Source of the DNA: JAAYAY01 sp964429355
GTDB lineage: Bacteria; Planctomycetota; Planctomycetia; Pirellulales; Thermoguttaceae
DNA: 26,740 bases
Direction: 5' to 3'
Assembly (NCBI GenBank): GCA_964429355.1
Contig: CAYSCH010000093.1
Coordinates: forward strand, 1-26,740
This document shows, piece by piece, positions 16,238-23,567 of the stretch (the first letter of the stretch is position 1; every line of letters starts with the position of its first letter). Both the position numbers and the translations under genes were made by a program. The notes under the pieces are model-generated. The model had not been told where the DNA came from. It saw nothing but the letters and a program-made list of their open reading frames with translations, and did no database searches.

Positions 16238-16699
16238 TGGGGCTGATCATCCGTTCTTCTGGCCTCGGTCGTACGGCCAATTCCGCCCATGCAGCCCTTC
16301 CGAAGCAGGTGCAGGCGGTACTGGTGTCTCTCGGGGGCTCTCTGGTCGCGTCTGGAGCGGGGCACGCCGCCTGCGCGGTGTGGGCTTGGCGCGCAGGAGG
16401 CCGGAGTCGGGCCCGGTTCCGGACAGACTGACAATGTCCGTATTTATAAGGTGTCGACGACGGAGATGCCCAGACGGATAACCCGATTGGACGAGCGTCG
16501 AGGCCAGTTTCGAGCAAAAGGCGGGCACTATACCCCTCTGTGCGATACGCACCCCCCACAGGGTGGTTATCGATTTCTTTCTGGCCGGAACAATCAGATG
16601 AGTATTTATGACAGCGACAGTTGTCTTAATTAGGTCTGGAACGGAGGGGCGTGTCCGGCTGGAGGCCGGGGATGACGCAGGCAACGGGAGAGGCGACAA
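16238..16699. other. Divergent intergenic region before the aromatic cassette
   Basis: About 462 bases with no convincing gene. It contains a palindrome at 16540-16552, an inverted repeat CGGACA/TGTCCG at 16420-16440 next to AT-rich TATTTATAAGG, and AT-rich patches near 16610-16632. These are plausible control sites for the two divergent operons. I found no good -35/-10 pair. Confidence 0.5.
16540..16552. promoter_or_regulatory. Operator-like palindrome GTGCGATACGCAC
   Basis: A perfect five-base inverted repeat around ATA, between the divergent decarboxylase and alcohol dehydrogenase genes. The size and symmetry suit a dimeric repressor, but no regulator gene is present in the window to pair with it. 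Confidence 0.3.
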
Positions 16700-17896
16700 G
16701 TGTCGGGTGAATTCAATTGTTCCCGTGAAGGAAGTTTCGATTTTGCCCCGCGTACGCGGATCGTATTCGGCTCGGGCGTCTTGGAGCGGCTGGGCGAGTT
16801 GGCTGCCGAGGCAGGGGGGCATCATGTTCTGCTGGTGACCGATAGCGGCATCAGCCGGGCGGGGCACGTGGACCGCGCCGAGGGATTGCTGGCGGCGAGT
16901 GGTCTGGCGTGTGCGCGGTTTGAAGGGGTGATCGAGAACCCGACGGAATCGACGGTCGAGGCGTGTGCCAACTTCGCTCGGGATCGAGAAATCGATCTGA
17001 TCGTGGGACTGGGTGGCGGCAGCAGTCTCGACACGGCCAAGGGCTGCAATTTCCTGCTGGCCGGTGGGGGCCGCATGCGGGATTACTGGGGAATCGGGAA
17101 GGCCCGTGGGGAGATGCGGCCCTTGATTGCCATACCGACTACGGCGGGCACAGGAAGCGAGTGCCAGTCGTTTGCGTTGATTTCCCATGAAGAGACTCAT
17201 GCGAAGATGGCGTGTGGCGACCGCAGGGCAACGCCGGCAATTGCGCTGTTGGACCCTGAGTTGACGCGGACGCAGCCGCCGCGAGTGGCGGCCTGCACGG
17301 GAATCGACGCGCTGGCGCACGCTTTGGAATCGGCTGTGTCGCGCCGGGCAGGGCCGATCTCGCAGATGCTCTCGCGCGAGGCGTTTTCCCACATTTCGGC
17401 GGGACTGCGGGGCGTGTTTTGCGACGACGACGACAGGGGCGCCCGGAGCAAGCTTTTGCTGGGGGCGTCGCTGGCGGGCCTGGCGATTGAGAACAGCATG
17501 CTGGGTGCGGCACACGCCAGCGCGAATCCGTTGACTGCCCGTTACGGCACGACACACGGCCAGGCGGTCGGCTGGATGCTACCGGCAGTGATCCGGTTCA
17601 ACGCTGCGGTTCCGGATGCCGCGGCCGAATATGGCCGCCTGTTGCGGGCAGCCGGTTACGAGTGGGACGGGAATGCCACGGAGGAACTCGCCCGGCTCGT
17701 GGAAGACTTTCTGGCGATGGGTGGTCTCGCGGAGACGCCCGAACATGTTGCTGCCAGCGAGGCGGATTGGCAGACCCTGGCGGTGGAGGCTTCGACCCAA
17801 TGGACGGGCCAGTTCAATCCGCGCGCCCTTGGCCCAGCCGACTTTGCGGGGCTGTACCGTGCGCGATTCGAGCAGGCCGTCAAACAGACTGTGTAG
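16700..17896 (+). CDS. Iron-type (group III) alcohol dehydrogenase
   Basis: A 398-residue NAD(P)-dependent metal alcohol dehydrogenase. The start codon is GTG, with GGGAGAGG just upstream. The dinucleotide loop is GLGGGSSLDTAKG (about 103-115). The four metal ligands have the spacing of FucO: D203 and H207 (GIDALAHALES), H272 (GAAHASANPLTARYG) and H286 (TTHGQAVG). It is the first gene of a seven-gene run; the radical SAM gene begins 7-10 bases after its stop. Within the cassette it could interconvert an aryl or alkyl aldehyde and its alcohol. Substrate unknown. Confidence 0.9.
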   Translation: MSGEFNCSREGSFDFAPRTRIVFGSGVLERLGELAAEAGGHHVLLVTDSGISRAGHVDRAEGLLAASGLACARFEGVIENPTESTVEACANFARDREIDLIVGLGGGSSLDTAKGCNFLLAGGGRMRDYWGIGKARGEMRPLIAIPTTAGTGSECQSFALISHEETHAKMACGDRRATPAIALLDPELTRTQPPRVAACTGIDALAHALESAVSRRAGPISQMLSREAFSHISAGLRGVFCDDDDRGARSKLLLGASLAGLAIENSMLGAAHASANPLTARYGTTHGQAVGWMLPAVIRFNAAVPDAAAEYGRLLRAAGYEWDGNATEELARLVEDFLAMGGLAETPEHVAASEADWQTLAVEASTQWTGQFNPRALGPADFAGLYRARFEQAVKQTV

Positions 17897-17906
17897 GAGT
17901 GGAATG

Positions 17907-19235
17907 ATGGCAACCAACACCGTGGCCGACCCGAAGAAGACATCGGCGGGCAACTACTTCGTGGCCAACTACCCGCCCTTTTCGTTCTGGAGGCCGGAGA
18001 ATTGCCACGAAGTGACCGGTGCCCTGCAGCAGGCGCCGGAATCTGGAACGCCGCTGGGTGTTTACGTTCACCTTCCTTTCTGCCGGAAGCGGTGCCATTT
18101 CTGTTATTTTCGGGTGTATACGGGCAAGGATGCCAAGCCGGCAAGGGTTGAGCGCTACGTGGATCTTGTGCTCCGCGAACTGGAAAGCTACGCTCGGCAA
18201 CCGCTCATCAGCGGCCGCAAGCCGAAGTTTATCTATTTTGGTGGCGGTACTCCGTCGTTTCTGCCGCCGGCTGCGTTGCGAAAGCTGGTCGACGGGATGA
18301 AGTCGATGTTGTCGTGGGACGAGACGGAAGAGGTGACCTTCGAATGCGAGCCGGGCACGCTCGACGAAGAGAAACTCGATACGTTGCGGGATCTGGGAAT
18401 CACGCGCCTGAGCCTGGGAATCGAGAATTTTGACGATCACGTGCTCAAGACGAACGGCCGTGCCCATCTCTCCAAGGAGATCCATCGAGCCTACGGATAT
18501 GCCCGAAAGATCGGTTTCCGCCAGATCAATATCGACCTGATTGCCGGGATGCTCAACGAGACGGAAGAGAACTGGCGGCGTTGCGTCGAGCAGGCGGTCG
18601 CACTGGGTCCGGAGTGCGTGACGATCTACCAGATGGAGATCCCATTCAATACCACGATCTACCGGGAGATGCAGGAGCGGGGCGATGTGACGGCCCCGGT
18701 GGCGGACTGGCCGACGAAACGGGCCTGGGTGGACTATGCGTTTGGGCAACTGGAGGCTGCAGGTTACACGGTCACGAGCACGTGTACGGCCATCCGGGAT
18801 CCGGAGAATTTCAAGTTTCTCTACCGCGACTACCTGTGGCGGGGCGCCGACATGGTTTCGCTCGGGATCGCGTCGTTCGGCCACTTTCGCGGCGTGCACT
18901 ATCAGAACGAGAAAGACTTCGAGCCCTATGCCGAACGCCTGGATGCAGGCCAGTTGCCGATCTCTCGGGCCCTGGCGATGACGGAGGAGGAGAAGCTGAT
19001 CCGTGAGGTGATCCTGCAGCTCAAACTCGGCGGATTGGACCGCGAGTACTTTCGGACCAAGTTCGATACCGACATCTTTGGGCGATTTGCCGAGCCGCTG
19101 GCGGAATTGGAAAGGGCCGGCGACCTGTGGCGAACGGAACGGGGAGTGGTTCTTTCGCGGGATGCGATGCTCCGCGTGGACGGACTTCTTCAGGTCTTCT
19201 TCCTCCCCCAGCATCAGCATGCGAGGTACACGTGA
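17907..19235 (+). CDS. HemN/HemW-like radical SAM enzyme
   Basis: A 442-residue radical SAM protein. The cluster motif is C59-x3-C63-x2-C66 (HLPFCRKRCHFCYF), followed by FGGGTPSFLP (111-120, SAM binding) and the HemN-type SLGIENFDDHVLKTNGRAH. The C-terminus has the HemN-like domain (EEEKLIREVILQLKLGGLD). About 50 residues precede the first cysteine, longer than HemW, and CYF replaces the CGC of true coproporphyrinogen oxidase HemN. I therefore do not call it heme synthesis. Relatives in biosynthetic clusters do radical C-methylation or ring chemistry. Two adjacent ATG codons (17904 and 17907) are possible; AGGAG is better spaced for 17907. Its stop overlaps the next gene's GTG by four bases. 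Confidence 0.85.
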   Translation: MATNTVADPKKTSAGNYFVANYPPFSFWRPENCHEVTGALQQAPESGTPLGVYVHLPFCRKRCHFCYFRVYTGKDAKPARVERYVDLVLRELESYARQPLISGRKPKFIYFGGGTPSFLPPAALRKLVDGMKSMLSWDETEEVTFECEPGTLDEEKLDTLRDLGITRLSLGIENFDDHVLKTNGRAHLSKEIHRAYGYARKIGFRQINIDLIAGMLNETEENWRRCVEQAVALGPECVTIYQMEIPFNTTIYREMQERGDVTAPVADWPTKRAWVDYAFGQLEAAGYTVTSTCTAIRDPENFKFLYRDYLWRGADMVSLGIASFGHFRGVHYQNEKDFEPYAERLDAGQLPISRALAMTEEEKLIREVILQLKLGGLDREYFRTKFDTDIFGRFAEPLAELERAGDLWRTERGVVLSRDAMLRVDGLLQVFFLPQHQHARYT

Positions 19236-19837
19236 GCCTCCAGGTCAGCGCATGCCCACGATTGATCGACTTGCTTCAGGATTTCTATCCTGGCGAGAAG
19301 GAGATTTCGCCATTTGAGACGATGGCGGTCGCGGCCGAGCTGCTGCCGGAGCCGGAGCGATCCCTGCTCGTCCACGATCGGGACATGACGTCGACGCTGA
19401 CGAGGTATCACGGGGACCAGTTACGGCTCGACGTTCTTCAGCGCCGGCTGCACGACGATCACCTGGATCGGCACATCGTATTGCGAACGGTTTCGGACCA
19501 TCGCCCGGTGGAGTACGGGGCGATTCGGATCCGGTTGGACGGGTTCGACGAGGCCGTTCGGGATAAGATTCTCGAGTGCGTGCAGCCGCTGGGAGGCATC
19601 CTCAACGAACACAAGGTCGGCTACAAGTGTTGCCCGGGCGGATTTTTCAAGATCCGAGCGACCGATCTGATGGCCGACGTACTCGAGTTGTCGGAGCCGA
19701 CGTGGCTCTACGGCCGCTGCAACTGTCTGTGGGCGGTCAGCGGGAACACAATCGCGGAAGTTGTGGAGATTCTTCCTCCACCCGATACTCACACGCAAAG
19801 GATCGACCTGGGATGCAAGAGTACGACGCAATCGTAA
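19232..19837 (+). CDS. Chorismate lyase-like protein (DUF98/UbiC-type fold)
   Basis: A 201-residue cytoplasmic protein. The pattern LLVHDRDMTSTL (45-56), DRHIVLR (79-85), PVEYGAIRI, PLGGIL (119-124) and VVEILPP (177-183) fits the chorismate pyruvate-lyase family. R80, the PLG turn and E179 lie where the 4-hydroxybenzoate-binding arginine, leucine and glutamate of E. coli UbiC (R76, L114, E155) are expected. The likely reaction is chorismate to 4-hydroxybenzoate plus pyruvate. The assignment rests on weak pattern similarity. A CKCC-type cysteine pair (YKCCPGG, 131-137) and C163/C165 are unusual. The GTG start overlaps the radical SAM stop (GTGA), with GAGG upstream. The last 25 bases overlap the flavoprotein gene. 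Confidence 0.72.
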   Translation: MSLQVSACPRLIDLLQDFYPGEKEISPFETMAVAAELLPEPERSLLVHDRDMTSTLTRYHGDQLRLDVLQRRLHDDHLDRHIVLRTVSDHRPVEYGAIRIRLDGFDEAVRDKILECVQPLGGILNEHKVGYKCCPGGFFKIRATDLMADVLELSEPTWLYGRCNCLWAVSGNTIAEVVEILPPPDTHTQRIDLGCKSTTQS

Positions 19838-21066
19838 TTGGCGGCGGGCCTGCGGGTTCCACGGCGGCAGCGCTGCTGGCTCGGCACGGACACCACGTTC
19901 TGCTGCTGGAAAAGGAGCGTCTTCCCCGCTACCACATCGGGGAATCGTTGTTACCCTATTGCTACTTCCCGCTCCAGCGAATTGGAATGATCGAGAAGAT
20001 GAAGTCTTCGAACTTCGTCAAGAAGTACTCGGTCCGATTCGTGTCGATCGACGGGAAGGCATCCACGCCCTTCTGTTTCGTCGAGCACCTCAAGCACGAG
20101 GCGGCGCAGACCTGGCAGGTGGTGCGCAGCGAGTTCGACGCTATGCTCCTGGAGAACGCGCGGGAGCAGGGCGCGGAGGTGCGGCAGGGTGTAACGGTGA
20201 CGGGCCTGATTCGCGAGGAGGGCCGAGTCGTGGGTGTCGAAGCGGTCGACGAGTCGGGCAACGAGTGCGAGTTCCGCTCGGCCGCAACCGTCGACGCCTC
20301 GGGTCGCCAGGCGGTGGCGATGACCAAGAATTGCTGGCGCAAGTGGGATCCGAGACTCAACAAGGTGGCAATCTGGACCTACTTCCAGGGCGCGCTTCGC
20401 GATCCGGGGCTTGAAGCGGGCGCGACCACGGTGGCGTACGTTCCGGAGAAGGGCTGGTTCTGGTACATTCCCCTTCCCAATGACATGGTGAGTGTGGGGA
20501 TCGTGGCCGAGGGGAGTTACCTGTTTCGCGACACCAAGGACCTGGCGGAGATCTTCCACCGCGAGGCCGGAAACAATCAGTGGATCAAGGATCACCTGGC
20601 GCCGGGGAAGCAGACGGGCGAGTATCGCGTGACCAAGGAGTACTCTTACCGTTCGGAGTACTGCGCGGACGACGGGCTGGTGCTGGTGGGCGACGCCTTC
20701 GCATTTCTCGATCCGGTATTCTCGTCGGGTGTGTACCTGGCGCTGCGAAGCGGCGAACTGGCTGCCGATGCGATTCATGACGTTCTGGCCGGCGGCGGCG
20801 AGGTGACGGCCGAGTCGTTTGCCGGCTATTCGGCGCGAATCTGCCGCGAAATCGAGGCGATGCGGAAGCTCGTATACGCCTTCTACGACAAGGCGTTCAG
20901 CTTCGGCAAACTGATCCGGAAAGGTCCCACACTGAGTGGCGACGTGACGGACTGCCTGATCGGCAATCTGAACCGCGACTTCAGCGAGCTGTTTGCGGCG
21001 GTGGGCGAGATCATCGAAATACCGGCCGAATTGGAGCACGGGAGGCCGCTGATGGCTGTCACGTGA
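19813..21066 (+). CDS. FAD-dependent oxidoreductase of the flavin-halogenase type
   Basis: A 417-residue single-component-type flavoprotein. The FAD Rossmann motif VIGGGPAGSTAA is at 8-19, and HIGESLLP (41-48) follows. It carries the two motifs used to mark flavin-dependent halogenases: WFWYIP (215-220, WxWxIP) and FLDPVFSSG (298-306, FxxPxxSxG). A lysine pair, K70/K71 in NFVKKYSVRF, sits where PltA/CmlS-type enzymes have their catalytic lysine. It could chlorinate, brominate or hydroxylate a phenolic substrate and would need a flavin reductase, not seen here. Non-halogenating relatives share these motifs in part. The start is fixed by the Rossmann motif right after MQE; it overlaps the chorismate-lyase-like gene by 25 bases. 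Confidence 0.83.
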   Translation: MQEYDAIVIGGGPAGSTAAALLARHGHHVLLLEKERLPRYHIGESLLPYCYFPLQRIGMIEKMKSSNFVKKYSVRFVSIDGKASTPFCFVEHLKHEAAQTWQVVRSEFDAMLLENAREQGAEVRQGVTVTGLIREEGRVVGVEAVDESGNECEFRSAATVDASGRQAVAMTKNCWRKWDPRLNKVAIWTYFQGALRDPGLEAGATTVAYVPEKGWFWYIPLPNDMVSVGIVAEGSYLFRDTKDLAEIFHREAGNNQWIKDHLAPGKQTGEYRVTKEYSYRSEYCADDGLVLVGDAFAFLDPVFSSGVYLALRSGELAADAIHDVLAGGGEVTAESFAGYSARICREIEAMRKLVYAFYDKAFSFGKLIRKGPTLSGDVTDCLIGNLNRDFSELFAAVGEIIEIPAELEHGRPLMAVT

Positions 21067-21144
21067 TACGTGGACGAGTGACGCCTGTCCTCGTCTGCGG
21101 GTCATGTTTGTGAGGGAACTTCCATAGCGGTGAGAGAGCATTTG

Positions 21145-21594
21145 ATGGCTTATGAGTTTCGCTACCGCCGGCGAGTCGAGTTTCCGGAAACGGACCTGGC
21201 GGGGATCGTGCATTTTTCGAACTACTTCCGCTACATGGAAGCGGCAGAGCACGCCTTTCTGCGGTCACTGGGCCTTTCGGTTCACCAGGAACTGGATGGG
21301 CGGATCGTCGGCTGGCCCCGGGTCGCGACGGAGTGCTCGTATATGCGGCCGTTGCGATTCGAGCAGGAGTTCGAGGTGCATCTGACGGTCCGGGCGAAGA
21401 ACCACAAATCGTTGGCGTACGAATTCTGGTTCTACGACGACCAGGAGCGGCCGATTGCCAAGGGGGCGATCAAAGTGGCATGCGTGGAGTACGACCCGGC
21501 GACGGGCAGTATGAAGGCAATTCCGATTCCCGATTCGATCTCGCAGAAGATCGAGGCGGCACCGACTCCGGTCGAGTGCGTGGAAGCGTCCTAA
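21145..21594 (+). CDS. 4-hydroxybenzoyl-CoA thioesterase-like hotdog protein
   Basis: A 149-residue YbgC/4HBT-type acyl-CoA thioesterase. The active-site segment FPETDLAGIVHFSNYFRYME is at 13-32 with D17, the aspartate position of 4-hydroxybenzoyl-CoA thioesterase. The ATG at 21145 was chosen because it puts this aspartate at the family's usual place and has AGAGAG upstream; an in-frame GTG at 21130 would add five residues. It follows the flavoprotein gene by about 78 bases and precedes the EamA-like gene by nine. Next to a chorismate-lyase-like protein and an aryl-CoA ligase it may release the finished aromatic acid from CoA, or edit wrongly loaded CoA esters. Confidence 0.88.
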   Translation: MAYEFRYRRRVEFPETDLAGIVHFSNYFRYMEAAEHAFLRSLGLSVHQELDGRIVGWPRVATECSYMRPLRFEQEFEVHLTVRAKNHKSLAYEFWFYDDQERPIAKGAIKVACVEYDPATGSMKAIPIPDSISQKIEAAPTPVECVEAS

Positions 21595-21603
21595 GGAGCA
21601 ACG

Positions 21604-22185
21604 ATGAACGCATCCAATGTGAGCCAGGCGGGGAATGCATGGCTGGTCTTTGCCTTGATGACCGTGGCAGCATGGGGGCTCTATGGGGTGTTTCTGCACA
21701 GCGGCCAGACGTTCATGAAGGACCCAGCCGCGGGGCGCTACAAGGCGTTTCTGTTCGTGGGTGTAGCCTATTTTCTGATCGCGGTGCTGGTTCCTCTGGC
21801 CCTGCTGTGGTTTAAAGGGGCGACTTGGCAGTTCACCGCGAGCGGCATGGGCTGGTCGCTGCTGGCGGGAGCCGTCGGGGCGATCGGGGCGTTCTGTGTG
21901 CTGGTGGCGTTCGGCGCCGGAGGTTCCCCAAGCGTGGTGATGTCGATCGTCTTTGCAGGGGCACCGGTTGTGAACGCGGTTGTGGCCCTCTCGATGCATC
22001 CACCGGCAGACGGAATACGGACGCTGCCGTGGCAATTCGTCGTGGGAATTCTCCTGGCAGCGTTAGGAGGTTGTATGGTCACGCTCTATAAACCGGCGCC
22101 GGCCCGGATCGGTCGTCCGACGGCCCAGTTGGCTCCGGGACCGGAGCATCCGCCGGCAAAAGAACTGATCGAGTCACAGTCATGA
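21604..22185 (+). CDS. Short EamA-like membrane protein, probable exporter
   Basis: A 193-residue protein with about five membrane segments (12-31, 47-70, 83-104, 109-130, 143-162) and a long polar tail. The pattern GLYGVFLHSGQ, KAFLFVGVAYFLIAVL and SIVFAGAPVVNAVV resembles EamA/DMT-type proteins, but it is about half the normal ten-segment size, so it may act as a dimer. The start has a very good ribosome-binding site (TAAGGAG). Its stop overlaps the ligase start by four bases (ATGA). Position inside the cassette suggests it moves the product or a precursor across the inner membrane; direction and substrate are inferred. Confidence 0.78.
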   Translation: MNASNVSQAGNAWLVFALMTVAAWGLYGVFLHSGQTFMKDPAAGRYKAFLFVGVAYFLIAVLVPLALLWFKGATWQFTASGMGWSLLAGAVGAIGAFCVLVAFGAGGSPSVVMSIVFAGAPVVNAVVALSMHPPADGIRTLPWQFVVGILLAALGGCMVTLYKPAPARIGRPTAQLAPGPEHPPAKELIESQS

Positions 22186-23531
22186 GCACCGTCAGCCTAT
22201 CAGCTCAGAAAGAACTGGAGGGCCAGCAGCTCGTCGCGCTCAACGGGCTGCTCAAGGAGGTCGGCCGGACGAACCAGTTCTACCTGCCGATCCTGAAGGA
22301 GGCGGGGATCGCCGACGGTGTGGCCAGCCTGGAGGAGTTCTTCGCAACGATTCCCTTCACCACGAAGCAGGCGATCGCCAACGACCAGGCGGAGAATCCT
22401 CCCTACGGGTCCAATCTCACGTTTCCACTCCAGCAGTACTCCCGCTTCAACCAGACCAGCGCCACAACGGGGCGGCCCATCCGCTGGCTCGACACCGCGG
22501 AGAGCTGGCAGGGACTGCTGGAGAACTGGAAGCGAGTGTTCGAAGCGGCCTGCGTGGGCAAGGGAAGCCGACTCTACTTCGCGTTTTCTTTCGGGCCATT
22601 CCTGGGGTTCTGGACCGCCTTCGAGGCGGCCAGCCAACTTGGCTGTCTGTGCATTCCAGGGGGCGGATTGAGCAGTCTGGGCCGATTGGAGGCGATCAGG
22701 GCCAACCAGGCCGATGTGCTCCTCTGCACACCGACCTACGCAGGCCGTCTGGCGCAGGTTGCCGCGGATGAAGGAATCGACCTGGCGGACTTTTCGGTGC
22801 GGAAAATTATCGTGGCCGGAGAGCCCGGCGGGAGTATGCCCGAGGTGCGCCGCGACCTGGAGCATCGATGGCACGGGGCGAAAGTCTTCGATCACCACGG
22901 TATGACGGAAGTTGGGCCGGTCAGCTATCAGTGCCCCGAAAAACCCGGCACCCTGATGATCATTGGCTCGGCCTATCTTGCCGAGATCATTGACTCGGCG
23001 ACCGGCGAGCCGGTCCCGCGCGGCGAGCCGGGAGAACTCGTGCTGACGACGCTCAGGCGAGTTGCTTCTCCGCTGATTCGATATCGGACCGGGGACCTGG
23101 TGCGTGAGGATATTGCGGTCGCGGAGGAATTCGGCTACGGGGAATTGGCGCTTGCCGGCGGGATTCTCGGACGAGTGGACGACATGGTCGTTGTGCGGGG
23201 AGTGAACGTTTATCCGAGCGCGGTGGATGCGATCATGCGTTCGGTCCCCGGCGTGGCCGAGTACCGGGTCAACCTGCGGGAAATGCGAGGAATGACCGAG
23301 CTCTACGTTGAGGTCGAGCCCTACGTGGACGTGATATCGCGGGCCGGGTTGGCCAAGGAAGTGGCCGCGCAACTGCGAGCCGCACTGAATCTTCGAATAC
23401 CGGTCACGCTGTGCGGTCCCGAATCGCTCCCGAGGTTCGAGATGAAGGCACGGCGCTGGATCCGGCAGTCGTCGCCGGAGAGTGTGGAAATGGATCAAGG
23501 TACTGTGGAACCTCGACGCTCATGTGTCTGA
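22182..23531 (+). CDS. Phenylacetate-CoA ligase-like AMP-forming aryl-CoA ligase
   Basis: A 449-residue member of the PaaK branch of adenylate-forming enzymes. Motifs: TSATTGRP (92-99, phosphate loop), VFDHHGMTEVGP (235-246), RYRTGDL (300-306), GRVDDMVVVRG (330-340, hinge) and the C-terminal lysine K422 in RFEMKARRW. The expected reaction activates an aromatic acid as acyl-AMP and passes it to CoA (or a carrier, though none is seen). With 4-hydroxybenzoate as the likely cassette precursor, a hydroxybenzoate or a substituted form is the best guess. It is the last gene of the run, overlapping the EamA-like gene by four bases, and is followed directly by a hairpin. Confidence 0.88.
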   Translation: MSTVSLSAQKELEGQQLVALNGLLKEVGRTNQFYLPILKEAGIADGVASLEEFFATIPFTTKQAIANDQAENPPYGSNLTFPLQQYSRFNQTSATTGRPIRWLDTAESWQGLLENWKRVFEAACVGKGSRLYFAFSFGPFLGFWTAFEAASQLGCLCIPGGGLSSLGRLEAIRANQADVLLCTPTYAGRLAQVAADEGIDLADFSVRKIIVAGEPGGSMPEVRRDLEHRWHGAKVFDHHGMTEVGPVSYQCPEKPGTLMIIGSAYLAEIIDSATGEPVPRGEPGELVLTTLRRVASPLIRYRTGDLVREDIAVAEEFGYGELALAGGILGRVDDMVVVRGVNVYPSAVDAIMRSVPGVAEYRVNLREMRGMTELYVEVEPYVDVISRAGLAKEVAAQLRAALNLRIPVTLCGPESLPRFEMKARRWIRQSSPESVEMDQGTVEPRRSCV

Positions 23532-23532
23532 C

Positions 23533-23567
23533 GGGGCGAGGCAAGAATCAGCTCGTTTTCTCGCCCC
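23533..23567 (+). terminator. Hairpin after the aryl-CoA ligase gene
   Basis: GGGGCGAG (23533-23540) and CTCGCCCC (23560-23567) form a perfect eight-pair stem with a 19-base loop, beginning two bases after the stop codon. No T tract follows, so it is either a non-canonical terminator or an mRNA 3'-end stabiliser for the seven-gene run. Confidence 0.45.

Noticed and set aside
16194..16559. Leftward 121-codon frame upstream of the decarboxylase
   Set aside because: It overlaps the decarboxylase start in another frame, has no domain, and covers likely control sites.
16247..17557. Leftward open frame opposite the alcohol dehydrogenase
   Set aside because: It would cover the regulatory gap and most of a well-supported gene, and has no motif.
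17880..19220. Leftward open frame opposite the radical SAM gene
   Set aside because: No domain; the plus strand has the CxxxCxxC cluster.
17907..19235. Radical SAM gene as heme-pathway hemN or hemW
   Set aside because: CYF in place of CGC, a longer N-terminus than HemW and the biosynthetic neighbourhood argue against a confident symbol.
19951..23498. Leftward open frames opposite the flavoprotein and the aryl-CoA ligase
   Set aside because: Both are shadows of genes with clear motifs and have histidine/arginine-rich translations.
16700..23531. Aryl-polyene or flexirubin cluster
   Set aside because: No ketosynthase, ketoreductase, dehydratase or acyl carrier protein is present between the flanking unrelated genes.
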